Assembly: GCF_000003605.2 (NCBI RefSeq)
Contig: NW_003131371.1
Location: forward strand, 13,949 to 35,177
DNA: 21,229 nucleotides
Origin: Saccoglossus kowalevskii
Taxonomy: Eukaryota > Hemichordata > Enteropneusta > Harrimaniidae
Direction: 5' to 3'
Of this stretch, positions 1 through 9,885 are shown piece by piece (position 1 is the stretch's first letter; each line of letters starts with the position of its first letter). Position numbers and translations under genes: made by a program. The notes under the pieces were generated by a model that ran no database searches, was not told where the DNA came from, and saw only the letters and a list, made by a program, of their open reading frames with translations.

Positions 1-654
1 GTTCATACTTGATTTAGGAAATATAGTATGTTGTGGTTGCAATTAACGATTTAGGTCAACCTATTTGTTTAATTGTCTGGACGTAATATTTTGATACACG
101 CTTTATTGTGTATTATTAATTTGGAGGCAAACGTATATTATTAATTTTACAGCATAATATTCGGAATACTTAAAACATATAACAGCGAAATCAACTGTAA
201 TCATTTGGGCATATATTGATACAGCATAGTCACTATCGTATTTGCAGATTTGTAGCACGCTAAGTAACTTTTAGAAAATGTGTCAGTACAGATAAATTTT
301 GTCCTTGTTTTTTTTACCTGTAGCTCTTTCAAACAAAATAACTAGTTAAATTGACGAATGAAGTGATCTGAGCAAGATTTATCCAACTTAAAACCAACAA
401 CCGAAATATGAATCAACATGGGTTATTTAGGTTGTGGAATGATGATTTTGCACAGACTTTGTCAAGAATTTGTTAATATACGAATAATGGTACGCAAACA
501 CAATATTTAATTGTATAAGACGCGCCATCTGGAGCAATTGTTATAGAATTAACGAGCCTCACAAATGCGATTTACATGTTACCTTTATGTTCAAAAACTA
601 AGGTGGCATCAAGCCATATTTCAGCCTTAGCTCGTAAAGTTCCTAGGGAAAATG
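1..654. repeat. AT-rich flank with pieces of the duplicated segment
   Basis: No gene is visible. Positions 4-60 match 1158-1220, sharing the start CATACTTGA and the segment GGAAATATAGTAT. Positions 146-250 match 8283-8390 in the 5'-flanking part of the second duplication arm, with shared text around ATTGATACAG. In this arm that block lies before the 655-1140 block, whereas in the second arm it follows the equivalent block, so the window probably opens inside an older or rearranged copy. From 251 to 654 I see nothing recognisable. Confidence 0.45.
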
Positions 655-1140
655 GACGGGAATAAATACAATGTGATTGCAGTTTGTACATTTGTCTTGA
701 ATTAAATCCCTCAAAATCTTTTCAAAATAAAAAGTGTATTCAATTACTTAAGTCACAAATATACAAATAATAATAAGGAACGCGTATTAAATAAAACGCG
801 CTGTACAATGTTTCTGACAATTGAAAAAGTCTGTTTTATAGAATTATATATGTCACAATAGTATAGTTTATTATATGAAAAGCTGTCTAGAAATATTTTG
901 GAATCGCGCCGAGTGATGTCAACACATTGTATATGGCCCTTGACATTCAATAACCGGCTTTATAGGGTGTATCCAGTGCGCTTTTTCTCAAGTTGTATAT
1001 ATATATAAACCTGATTTTGACATAGTGACCTTATAAAAGTCAAGACAGCGGACGTTTTAATTGTCACGACGAACGTGTTTTTTTTAGGGGGGCAATTATT
1101 CAATCCGACTAAACGAACATTTCAAAAATCCGGCATAATA
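655..1140. repeat. Duplication arm 1, distal block (matches 7655-8285)
   Basis: This non-coding stretch is homologous to 7655-8285. Shared landmarks are AATGTGATTGCAGTTTGTAC-like text at 670, the segment TGTCTTGAATTAAA, a perfectly conserved 41-bp block at 895-935, and TATATATAAA near 1000. It belongs to the segmental duplication that also carries the two ACSF2-like genes. Divergence is substantial outside the conserved block. No reading frame of substance is present. Confidence 0.7.
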
Positions 1141-1157
1141 AGCCCATGAGATAAATC

Positions 1158-1220
1158 CATACTTGAATCAGGGAATATAGTATTTGTATGGTGTTTCAAT
1201 TAGTGATTTAGTACAACTTA
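1158..1220. repeat. Dispersed CATACTTGAA motif, copy 2 of 4
   Basis: A motif beginning CATACTTGAA, followed by a GGAATATA-type segment and TTTGTGGTGT-type text, occurs at 4, 1158, 4534 and 11733. The last two lie in the 5' flanks of the two ACSF2-like genes. It may be the end of an old interspersed element. No terminal repeat or target-site duplication was identified. Confidence 0.4.
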
Positions 1221-1273
1221 TAAACAGAATAAACGACATGGTAAATACTACTCAAATCAAAGTAAATACGTAC

Positions 1274-1358
1274 TGCATGCGTGAATCGAACCGGCGCTGG
1301 AGTACGACACCTAGCTTCTCGTCACAACACGTCTTCCCCCTCAGCCATCGGGCATCCC
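1274..1358 (-). mobile_element. tRNA-derived SINE head or pseudo-tRNA
   Basis: Read on the minus strand, this segment has an A-box-like TGGCTGAGGGGG (1347 to 1336) and a near-perfect B box GGTTCGATTC (1292 to 1283). The 55-nt spacing is what class II tRNAs (Leu, Ser) with a long variable arm show. The acceptor and T stems pair poorly, so it is not a working tRNA. The block is missing from the homologous part of the second duplication arm, which suggests insertion after duplication. A tRNA-derived SINE is the best reading; neither the tail nor target-site duplications were identified. Confidence 0.5.
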
Positions 1359-1499
1359 TGAAAAATGGAAGCTTAATAAAGCAGAGATCCGCGTCACAAA
1401 GGGCAGCCATATTGCGGAAAGGCCTTCAGATCTGGCTGCACTACGATGGTGAATGCCGAAAGTAATGGTACAGCATTATAACAGTGAATAAGTACTGAA

Positions 1500-2460
1500 A
1501 AATAATTGTAAACTCATAGTTATGAATATAAATATAATCTATTGTCTGTGAATATATTTGTTATTAATTATTTTGATTATATTTTAGTTTACTATTAACT
1601 ATATCTGATATAGAGTCAGTTTTGAGTTCGTTTGGGTCGATTTGAATTATTTTTGGCTCTTTAGTCGTTTCAGAATTTTGCTTCCTGTTTCCATTTCGAT
1701 TTCTTCCGTTTCCTCAATATATAATATAAGAGAATTGACCGTCGTGCCAGTAAATATTTTACGAATTATCTCAACAATTACATTTTCAAATTCAATTCGA
1801 TTTTTTATTAGGTGTGAACACATTTTCAAATTAGGGCAAGTGAAAATACACCATTAACACCCATGTAAAATGAATTCCTTAAAATTTCGAATCATCAACC
1901 AATTGCATAGTGGGCATATGACATAAAACACAAGTACACACTATGTAAGTATATTTTAAACAACGCACTTTATTCCACGTGAGAAGGAGTGAACAGGAAA
2001 TGACCGATCGACCTATTAGCATGGATAGCGGGTTAATTTTATAATCACAAGGAAATATATGACACACTTCTCAATCAATACTAACATCAAAATTATTTGA
2101 TGTTTGACATTCGTTGCACTGATCAATAACTGAAAAACAAGATACATTATGGAACACATTATGTCTCAATACTTCAACTTAATTATCTATTTTAAATCAG
2201 ACAACCAATATTTGTTAAGTAAGTGTTATTAAATATTATCTGAATGAAAATTGTAATTACATGTACTATCCTGCATGAATGTATAGCTTACAAATCTTGT
2301 GTATGCTATAGTTCACCGAGTGATAACAAATTATTAGAAACAACAAACACATCTCTACATAGGCACTGTAATATTTTGATATATCTGCCAAAATATACCA
2401 GTCCACCCAGATCCCAAACATAATAAATGATAAATAAATAATAAGAAAAGCTGCAAGCAT
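1500..2460. repeat. Duplication arm 1, proximal 3' flank of copy A (matches 8655-9600)
   Basis: Non-coding DNA 3' of copy A, clearly homologous to 8655-9600. Landmarks shared in the same order include GAGTTCGTTTGGGTCGATTT, TTTTTGGCTCTTT, ACAAGTACACACTATG-like text, AGTGAATGTATAGCTTA-like text and TGCCAAAATATACCAG. The short reading frames here are not conserved between the arms and are not taken as genes. Confidence 0.75.
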
Positions 2461-2670
2461 TATATCTACCCATTATTCAGCCATCCCATGCCTTCTGCTA
2501 CATTTAAAGTTGATCAGGCACAAAAATTATTCGAATATTCAGACTCTTGTACTGCCCAGGTATTTTCTAATTAACAGGGCTTTACTCGCAGTACGAAATC
2601 GAAATTATACAGCCTGGATAATTAGAAGGCAGGATACCAGAAAATTTGGTATAATATACCTTTCAAACAG

Positions 2671-4337
2671 TTACAGTCCAAGGCGTGCAACCGCTTCCTT
2701 TATAATAGCTTTTCGATTTACTTTCAAACCCATTGTAGGAAAATTTGTAAAAAAGAGAATGTAACGTGGCATACTCAATGGAGACACCTTCCCAGCCAAG
2801 AATTCCAGCATTTCATCCATGGTACAAGTGGATTTTTCTTTGGGCACAAGACAAAGGCAGATTTCGTTAACGAGTTTCTCATCAGGAACAGGGACTACTT
2901 GGGCGTCTTTCAATTTTGGATGGTCTCCTAGATGGTTCGTGATTTCTGCCGGATATACATTGAGTGTTCCTTTTATAATCATGTCATCGTTTCTGCCTAA
3001 TATAACCAACCGACCATCTTCATCCATCTGACCGAGATCCCCAGTATAATACCAACCACATGCATCTTTAACTTTCTCTGTACGTTCCCTGTCGCCATAA
3101 TAACACTGGAATAGATACGGTCCACGAACCCATATTTCACCCCTAGTATTGACAGGCACAATGTTTTGATCTTTGTCCGTGATCTTCACTTCACAGTTAT
3201 GAATTATTTGGGTTTTCCCACGAATTCTATCTTCCACTGTATCCATTATATCCCCTATGCTGATATCCTGGGCTTCATTTGATCCATACACGATAACAGT
3301 ATTAGGGCATAGTAATTTAATTGCATTTAGAATGTTGCCTTCTGAATAAACGTTTCCTGTGCACCAGCATCTTTTCAAAGACGAAAGATCAAAGCTAGTA
3401 ATATTTTGCTGGTTGAGAGCTTGTGATAAAAACAGAGGAAACAACACTACGAAATTACATTTTTCTTGCTCGATAGCTTCCAATGCACCAGAGAAATCTT
3501 CTGCAGATCTGGGCCAAACCAGAGTTGCACCCCACGTTAAAAGCATGGTTTGATATATATGACAATATGAACCAAGGCCTGCTAACTTTAGAACTTTTAT
3601 TATGCCTTCATCATTGGTTGCAGCATTGCGTTTTGAAGCATACAAGTTTTCTATGTTAGCTCTTTGTGTACGAACCACAGGTTTCGGGAATCCGGTGCTA
3701 CCAGAAGTGAAGGTTATTATATAAGGATCATCAACACTGACTTTGTTCTTCAAAGTTTGAATAAACTGATCTTCTTCTGCTCGGCCACGCCCTTGTTAGC
3801 ATGCATCACAATGCTGTATCCGAGTAGAGGGCAATCATCATCGAATGTTACAATGTTTCGCAATGATGGTACATGAGATAATTTTGATGTGCCAGATTCT
3901 ATATCAGGAGTAACTTGTTTTAATTGTTTATATTGGTCATACTGGCTAAAACCGACAAACAAAACTGAACACTCTGTTTGATTTATTATGTATCTCAAAC
4001 GATCAGCTGATTGTAACTCTGCTAATTCAATTGTGATTAGTCCAGCTCTAATAGCAGCTGAATTCAATAGCATCCACTCGTATCCATCACCCATCCAGAG
4101 ACAAACTCGCTCACCAGGTTTCAGACCGAGCTTCACCAAATCACAAGCAAGCTGGTTGGTTTCATCTACAAATTGCTTGAAAGATATTCGCACGCCACTT
4201 TCGCAGAAAACAAGTGCATCTCTATCTGGAAATCGTCTGACGGCCTCATCTTGTAGTTCATTGAAAGTCTTCCCAATGAAGGGTTGCGCTGACGCTCTGT
4301 GATAGTAGCTCTTCTGTATATTGCATTTATTGCTCAT
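2671..4337 (-). pseudogene. ACSF2-like acyl-CoA synthetase, frameshifted (copy A)
   Basis: This is a paralogue of the intact gene at 9886-11568. The 5' part (ATG at 4337) begins with a SYYHRASAQP motif typical of ACSF2 proteins, reads for about 180 matching codons, then shifts frame and stops at 3750. The 3' part (stop at 2671) continues from KNKVSVDD with the ATP-loop motif TFTSGSTGFPK, the YGSNE motif, the YYTGDLG motif, GRNDD and a C-terminal lysine in the TMGLKVNRK segment. Compared with copy B, 7 bp (TAGTTGT, 11014-11020) are missing between 3795 and 3796, with no other disruption seen. Unlike copy B it keeps the usual Thr in the ATP loop and the Glu of the YGSNE motif. An in-frame AGTTCGAA follows a TTCCCAG acceptor directly before the ATG. 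It may be a recent pseudogene, an allele, or a sequence error, although a 7-bp gap is unusual for an error. Confidence 0.9.
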
Positions 4338-4620
4338 TTCGAACTCTGGGAATTAGAAGTGAAATAATTATTACATATCATATACTGATCTTCATTCCAC
4401 ATGATACTATTTTATCTATATGCACTTTGGGGCACTTCACATCAATTCACTCACCAGTTCCAAATAATTACCTCATGATTTGAAATAGTTGGTCATGGCG
4501 AATACATAATACTTTTCTGGCAACCCACCAACCCATACTTGAATTGTGAAAATATAATATTTTGTGGTATATTTATATAATATTTAATCTCATAACTATA
4601 TTTCATCATATTTTACGATG
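4338..4620 (-). repeat. 5' flank of copy A (matches 11569-11815)
   Basis: This flank resembles the sequence upstream of the intact gene: GGAATTAGAAGTGAAATAA-like text, CTATTTCATCT-like text, and CAACCCATACTTGAAT near 4532. On the minus strand a splice acceptor (TTCCCAG at 4352-4346) stands 8 nt before the ATG. The homology fades at about 4620, before reaching the TATA-bearing block seen at 11941 and 6622. Copy A may therefore have lost its promoter. Confidence 0.6.
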
Positions 4621-4949
4621 TTCGAATGAGCATATGTTACTCTTACATTTTTAGCAGACACTTCATAAGGATATTCAGTATTGTGAGCCAATTTTAAATA
4701 AAATAACAATAATGTGACATACATTTTATTTGTATTCGATCTTGGCGAGAATTCTGATGATATGCTCGATTCGCAATAAAATGCAGCGTGGACATGAAAT
4801 AACTGCGCAAGGGTGAATTGTTAATTGTGGAGTTTTTGCAGATGTGTTTCATGAATTTTTAATTTAATGAATTAGGTAGATGACAAAATCGGTAATAATT
4901 TCCACATTGGGTACCTCATACTAAATACACACGGTAAAAATAATACAGC
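4621..4949. other. AT-rich intergenic DNA, nothing recognised
   Basis: I see no coding potential, RNA gene, tandem repeat or clear homology to other parts of the window here. Confidence 0.4.
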
Positions 4950-5480
4950 AGATTGCAATGCTTTATTTATATATCTATAGCCACGAAAATAATTCGGCCG
5001 CTATGTGAATGTATAGAGTGTAAATATTACTGTGGTGTTTTATATACATATACATCTAGAATGCAATAACAATGTTTTTTCTGGCAATGAAAGTAACTTA
5101 AACACTAAAAACACAAACAAAACAATACATGTAGTTTATTTTTACGCTTATTGCAATAAAACGATTAATTAGGTTTAATTTGGCTACTTCTGGTCCACTT
5201 TAATTTAGATATTTCTGCACGATCATTTGACGTTCGACAGTATTTAATATACTACTAATGAATAAGACGACGACATAATACCAGATGAGGAAGGAAATGC
5301 GACTTACCTTACTTCTACACGGGTGCTGTCAAAAAACGAAGTTGAATCCAATAGCTTAATAAGTGTGAATGGTAAATCTACATATATATGTTACGTTCAC
5401 TTCTCATGTACCGTATGCAACACGTGAGGGCGTATGCCCATGGCGTTATAAATATCTACCTACCATTTCTATGAATAAGT
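4950..5480. repeat. Diverged block shared with 15540-16110
   Basis: Shared text occurs in the same order in both places: AATTATTTTCG-like or its neighbour near 4990, GCAATAAAACGA followed by TTTAATTTAGATATTTC near 5150-5210, GACAGTATT, and TCATGTACCGTATGCAACAC near 5404 against TCGTGTACGATACGCAACAC near 16081. Identity is patchy. The block is followed in both places by the dispersed repeat family (5715 and 16370), so a unit of about 1.1 kb was copied without the gene. A minus-strand donor-like AAGGTAAG is present at about 5303-5310. Confidence 0.5.
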
Positions 5481-5714
5481 CATATCAAATAATATGATTT
5501 TAATGATCTGCCCAAGTACGAGTGCGGAAAAGGCAGAGAAAACGAAATTTGATTGCACTCCATTAGCAACTCATGTGCTACGTTGTGTAGATAACGCTGG
5601 TGATGTTCTTATTTTGATTGGCATTAAGAAAACGCTCTGATTTATCAAGACATTTTTATGATGCAATTGCCTCAGTTGGCTCAGTTGGCTGATGAAGCTT
5701 AAGATAAGAGACAT
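5481..5714. other. Spacer inside the 4950-6070 block, nothing recognised
   Basis: Non-coding. A short CTCAGTTGG duplication (CCTCAGTTGGCTCAGTTGG) is present near 5671. No other structure was seen. Confidence 0.35.
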
Positions 5715-6075
5715 GGCAAAGTCAAGTCACCAAGAAATCACATGTTTGGTGAGTAATGACGATGAATTGTGTAACCATAATAATATGTTTAATGTAAATT
5801 TCTACTTTTTATTTCAATTTGCCCAATGCAGCCAACTTAGCTGCCCCAGATACAAAACAGAATAGGCTAAATATTCTAATCCACTTGCCTCAGTGTCAAA
5901 AACGTTTGTGTTGTTTGTAGCAATAGGGTAAAACGCATTAAATATTCACAAAACGTTACTAAGCATGCTACTATAACAACGTATATATCTTATGGAAGCT
6001 TAGATAGACGAATATTGGGACTTTTTTACTGTTTTTACAATTGCAAACATTGTTTTGGTCCTTGTGACAATGAAA
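5715..6075. repeat. Dispersed repeat family, copy 1 of 4
   Basis: Related copies lie at 12310-12830, 14060-14295 and 16370-16570. Common landmarks are AATGACGATGAATTGTGTAACC, cut here as ATGACGATGAATTGTG, then GATACAAAACAGAATAGG, TAAATATTCTAATCCAC, and AAACGTTTG. Copies 1 and 2 also share GCAATAGGGTAAAACGCAT and CATTGTTTTGGTC further on. No protein is encoded. It could be an old non-autonomous transposon or just part of the local duplication unit. Confidence 0.6.
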
Positions 6076-6139
6076 TGTAGCCCGAAGGGTTGCATTCATT
6101 ACTATATATGCAACTCTAATTTTGATATATCCGAGGCCC

Positions 6140-6294
6140 CTATATTAGGAGATAGCAATTTAATAGCATCGAATGATACAATGTTTCGCAATAATGGTAC
6201 AATTTTGATGTGCCAGATTCTATATCAGTTGTAACTTGTTTGGCGTTTTCATCTTGCAATTCGTGAAAAGTCTTTCTTCGCAAGGGCTGCTCAT
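6140..6294 (-). pseudogene. ACSF2-like gene remnant, scrambled (remnant C)
   Basis: Three short matches to the ACSF2-like genes are joined by deletions. Positions 6140-6176 match the codons around NAIKLLCPN (residues 342-350 of copy B). Positions 6168-6230 match the codons around residues 145-168 of copy B, near VPSLRNIVTFDDD. Positions 6240-6294 match the N-terminal codons around KTFHELQDKNA and the start ATG. The order along the minus strand is kept (start codon at the right end), but most of the coding sequence is gone and the frame is lost. The splice acceptor before the ATG is mutated from AG to AA. Confidence 0.8.
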
Positions 6295-6690
6295 TCTCGA
6301 ATTTGGGAAATTGAAATAAAACAATTATTCATACATTTATAAGGGTACCTGGTACTATTTCATCTTTAGCCTCTTTATAACCATTTACATCACCATTCTC
6401 ACAAATTTACATGTAGTAAATACGAATTTAAGTAGTTCTTCATTTAAAGTAGATGCATCATAAGGAAGAAACATCATTATAAACGATTGTTTTGATATTA
6501 ACGAATATAGAACAATTCAAATGATAATCAAATGATTTGACCACAGTGAATTTGTCGTTGATGAAACAAACGTCCAGTGACAGAGCTCTGACATGAGGGA
6601 ACATGCATATGCAAGACGAAGTTTTTATACTTCACCATCACTGGCAGTACACAGAATACTCATGACACAGGATTATCGTATGTCATAGTC
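6295..6690 (-). repeat. 5' flank attached to remnant C (matches 11570-12000)
   Basis: This matches the upstream region of the intact copy B: GGAAATTGAAATAAAA, ACCTGGTACTATTTCATCTTT-like text, ATAACCATTTACATCA, ACAGAGCTCTGACA and a minus-strand TATAAAAA (6629 to 6622), with the neighbouring text CACTGGCAGTAC against CACTAGCAGTGC. Remnant C is therefore a true former gene copy with its own promoter region, not a processed fragment. Confidence 0.65.
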
Positions 6691-7654
6691 CTTGAAATAA
6701 CACATAAAGTAAAATTATTACTCTCTCAATCTGTGTTATAATTCTAATTCCTCTCATCTGTCATAGGTGTATTTTGTAACGATAACCCCGAAAGGATTGT
6801 CAGATCGATATAATTGTGAGCTGTACATCCTGTTTCAATCTTATCATACTCGTCAAACTAATTGAATCAACAACCCCAATAAGATCTATATGCTACAGTG
6901 GGCTATAAACAGAAAAATATTTGAAGTAAATTTAATCATTGATTCTCGATTAAACAACGTCACATGCAATATATTGTTCTTTCTTGACAACGTGATTCGC
7001 AAATTTAGCCTCGTGTTACCAAATGTCTGTAGAGATTCTGTACAAATCCAAGCAAATATGTCACTTAGAAAAGTTCGGCAATTGATTTCCAGAGCACCCA
7101 TTGCTGTATGTATTTCCGTTCAGCCAATGGTGATATGGTTACATTAGCTATGTTTGTTATACGCTGTATCATGCACACAGTGACATAACTGCAAAATGTG
7201 TTGGTTATTTGATGACTGCGAATCAATTCCAGAGAATTCAAATGTTAATCGTTAACTAACTATTCGGTCTGAATAAGAAGAAAGGGCGAATTCAAAGGAA
7301 ATAGTGAATTTAAATTGTGCCTGCAGATACGTGAATCAGCATTGCATTCAGAAACACGATTGTTGGCACCAACAAATATTCTTGCAATACAATCTATAAC
7401 CAATTACTATGCTCAAACCATCATAAAAAGATGTATAATATATATTCTTTGAATCGAAATTGCCAGTAGAACACTCATCTGTTCCGACAAACCTAACCCG
7501 TATATTGCAACTGTCAACTACAATCTTAATAATAAATCATGCACAGAAATTAGCATACAAGTTAGTATCAATGTAAAGTGATGTATGGGTACCCACAATG
7601 CAATTTGTTATTCCCACTCGTTGTTCATTGTCGTAATGTTTATAGAGAAGATGA
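6691..7654. other. AT-rich intergenic DNA, no gene recognised
   Basis: Reading frames of 71-85 codons overlap on opposite strands near 6890-7147; they resemble no family that I know and have no visible support. The only clear structure is a perfect short palindrome TTGTTGG-CA-CCAACAA at 7361-7376. Confidence 0.4.
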
Positions 7655-8390
7655 ACGGAGCATAAGTATAATGTGATTACAGTTTGTATATTTGTCTTGA
7701 ATTAAATTAAAAAAAAAACTTTTGAAAAAATTATGTCCTGATAATTTTAAAAATGTGTTAAATTACATAAGTCACAAATATGCGTGATTAAATATTATTA
7801 CCCGACAAACATGTTTTTTTCCAATTCAAAATAATAAAAGAGAACGCGTATTAAATATTATATCTGGAGTCGGAAAAGTCACATAAACCGTGCAGTACAA
7901 CATAACTGGCAATTAAAAAAGTCTGTGTGACTCGAATTATATATGTCACAAAAGTAAAGTTTATTAAATGACAAGCTGTCTATAAAGATTTTGGAATCGC
8001 GCCGAGTGATGTCAACACATTGTATATGACCCTCGGCATTCTTTAACTGGCTGCGTAAGGCGTATCCATGTTTTTTTTTTCTTCTTAAGTTGAATCGAAT
8101 ATATATAAAGCAGATTTTGACACGGTAACCTTAAAAAACAACCTTATCTGTTAGCTAGATTTAAAGGTTGAGTATCAAAGCACAATAATTTAAGTAGCTT
8201 CGTATTGACTCAGGTCAAGACAACGGACTTGTTTTATTCTCATGACGTTAAGTTTTATTTTTTTTACATTTTAAATCATCCGGCGTAATAGTCAGAATAT
8301 CCAAAACATGTAATATCGAAATTGACTGTTGGATAAACATTTGGACATACATTGATACAGGTCAATCACGAGCGGCCTTGTTATCAGACA
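7655..8390. repeat. Duplication arm 2, distal block (matches 655-1140 and 146-250)
   Basis: The homology to arm 1 runs through AATGTGATTACAGTTTGTAT, a perfect 41-bp match at 7988-8028, AATATATATAAAGC near 8098, GTCAAGACAACGGAC at 8215, and the CGGCGTAATA and ATTGATACAGG region near 8281-8360. Non-coding. Confidence 0.7.
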
Positions 8391-8404
8391 TTAAACCACG
8401 ATCA

Positions 8405-8560
8405 TGACGTCACGCATCGAGGGATTTCCAACTATTCCTATTTGACTTTTCAACGACGTACATCTTTGTTCAGTTCAGCTCCCTCCTCAATATAAAAGAG
8501 ACTTTTCTTCAACAGCAATACCCTGGATTCGAAAACGGTCATCATCGATCATGTAAGACA
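8405..8560 (+). promoter_or_regulatory. Candidate promoter: CRE palindrome plus TATA box
   Basis: A perfect CREB/ATF palindrome TGACGTCA (8405-8412) lies 79 nt before a strong TATA box, TATAAAAG (8491-8498). A transcript starting about 30 nt after the TATA box would reach a donor-like GTAAGA at 8553 within about 30 nt. No reading frame follows, so the product would be a short first exon or non-coding RNA. The region is not found in duplication arm 1. The motifs are seen; promoter activity is inference. Confidence 0.3.
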
Positions 8561-8654
8561 TGGAGTGACTACTCTACTGGCTGAGTTTAGTTTGGGAGCT
8601 GTGAAGTAGTGAATTTAAAAAGTGGCCTATAATAACACATGCATGAATCATTGT

Positions 8655-9600
8655 TTTTGTGTTGTTTATTATTATGCGAAATATGATTTAATGTCTATTA
8701 GTAGTCTTATTTGTTATTAATTAGCTTTATAATATCTTGATTTAATATTAAGTATATATGATATAGAGACGGCTTTGAGTTCGTTTGGGTCGATTTTACT
8801 TATTTTTGGCTCTTTGGTCATTTTAGAATTTCGCTTCCCTTTTCCATTTCCATTTGTTTTTGTTTCCACAATATGTAATAATACAGAATTGACCATCGTG
8901 CGAGTAACTAATTCACGAATTATCTTATCTTAACACCCCTGTAAAATGAGTTCTTTTAAATTTCGAAGCGTCCAAAAATTGTATAATGGAAATGTGAAAT
9001 GAAAGTCAAGTACACACTATGAAAGTATATTTTAAACAATGTGCTTTATTCTACACGAGAAGGGGTGGACAGGAAATGGCTGACCTGTTATCAGTGATAG
9101 TGGGCTACATTACATTGTCACAAGGAAATATATGTTACACTTCTAAATCAATACTATAGATGATGGTGTAACATAGAAACTTGCATGCACCGAATTATGA
9201 AACATAAGTAACCCGAATAACGGACGTAAATACTGGCGATTGAAACATCACCCTTTAAATCAATAACATAATTTGATGTTTGACGTTCATTGCACTGATA
9301 AATTACTAAAGACAATAAATAAAAATAATGGAACACATTATGTGTCACTGCTTCAACATATTGAAATAAGACAAACAATTATTGCCAAATCATTATTCAA
9401 TGCGGTGTTATTGAAAAAAGTAATTACATTTACTAGCCTGAGTGAATGTATAGCTTAAAAGTCTTGTGTAAGCTATAGGTCTCTCAGTGAAAAAAATATT
9501 ACGAGGAACAACAAACACATCTCAGCATAAAGACCGCTGTTTTGACACTCACTATTTCTGCCAAAATATACCAGACTGCCCAGATACTAAACAGAGTAAA
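8655..9600. repeat. Duplication arm 2, proximal 3' flank of copy B (matches 1500-2460)
   Basis: Collinear with 1500-2460 and non-coding. Landmarks are GAGTTCGTTTGGGTCGATTT at 8774, CAAGTACACACTATGAAAG at 9007, and TGCCAAAATATACCAG near 9558. Arm 2 carries extra sequence near 9160-9260 that arm 1 lacks. Confidence 0.75.
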
Positions 9601-9885
9601 TAATAATAAAAGCTACTGGCTCTTGATGTTGCAATTCAGTTAAAATTAAAATGCAATTAAAAATCGCATTATATCCAGCCATTATATATAGCGCAATCCC
9701 CTGCCTTCTGCTATATTTATAGCTTATCAGAGACAAAAACTATTTGAATATCAGATTATAGTACTGCCCACGTATTTTCTATAACTCATAGGGCTCACGT
9801 GACCAAATTGAAACTACAAAGCATGGATAATGATGAAAAGTAGAGGGCAGCATACAACTAAATTTGGCATCATGCACCTTTTTAA
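9601..9885 (-). other. 3' flank of copy B
   Basis: From about 9704 this matches 2490-2670 (GCCTTCTGCTA, TACTGCCC, GTATTTTCTA). It would include the 3' UTR of copy B. I could not place a convincing polyadenylation signal. Confidence 0.5.

Noticed and set aside
1184..1465. 93-codon plus-strand frame
   Set aside because: It runs across the SINE-like block in antisense and is not conserved in the other duplication arm.
3700..3830. Intron explaining the frame change in copy A
   Set aside because: No donor and acceptor pair surrounds the gap, and copy B is continuous through the same region.
3750..4337. Two separate short ACSF2-like proteins instead of a broken gene
   Set aside because: The 5' part ends in a frameshifted tail right at the 7-bp gap, and the 3' part lacks the N-terminal domain. 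One broken gene is simpler.
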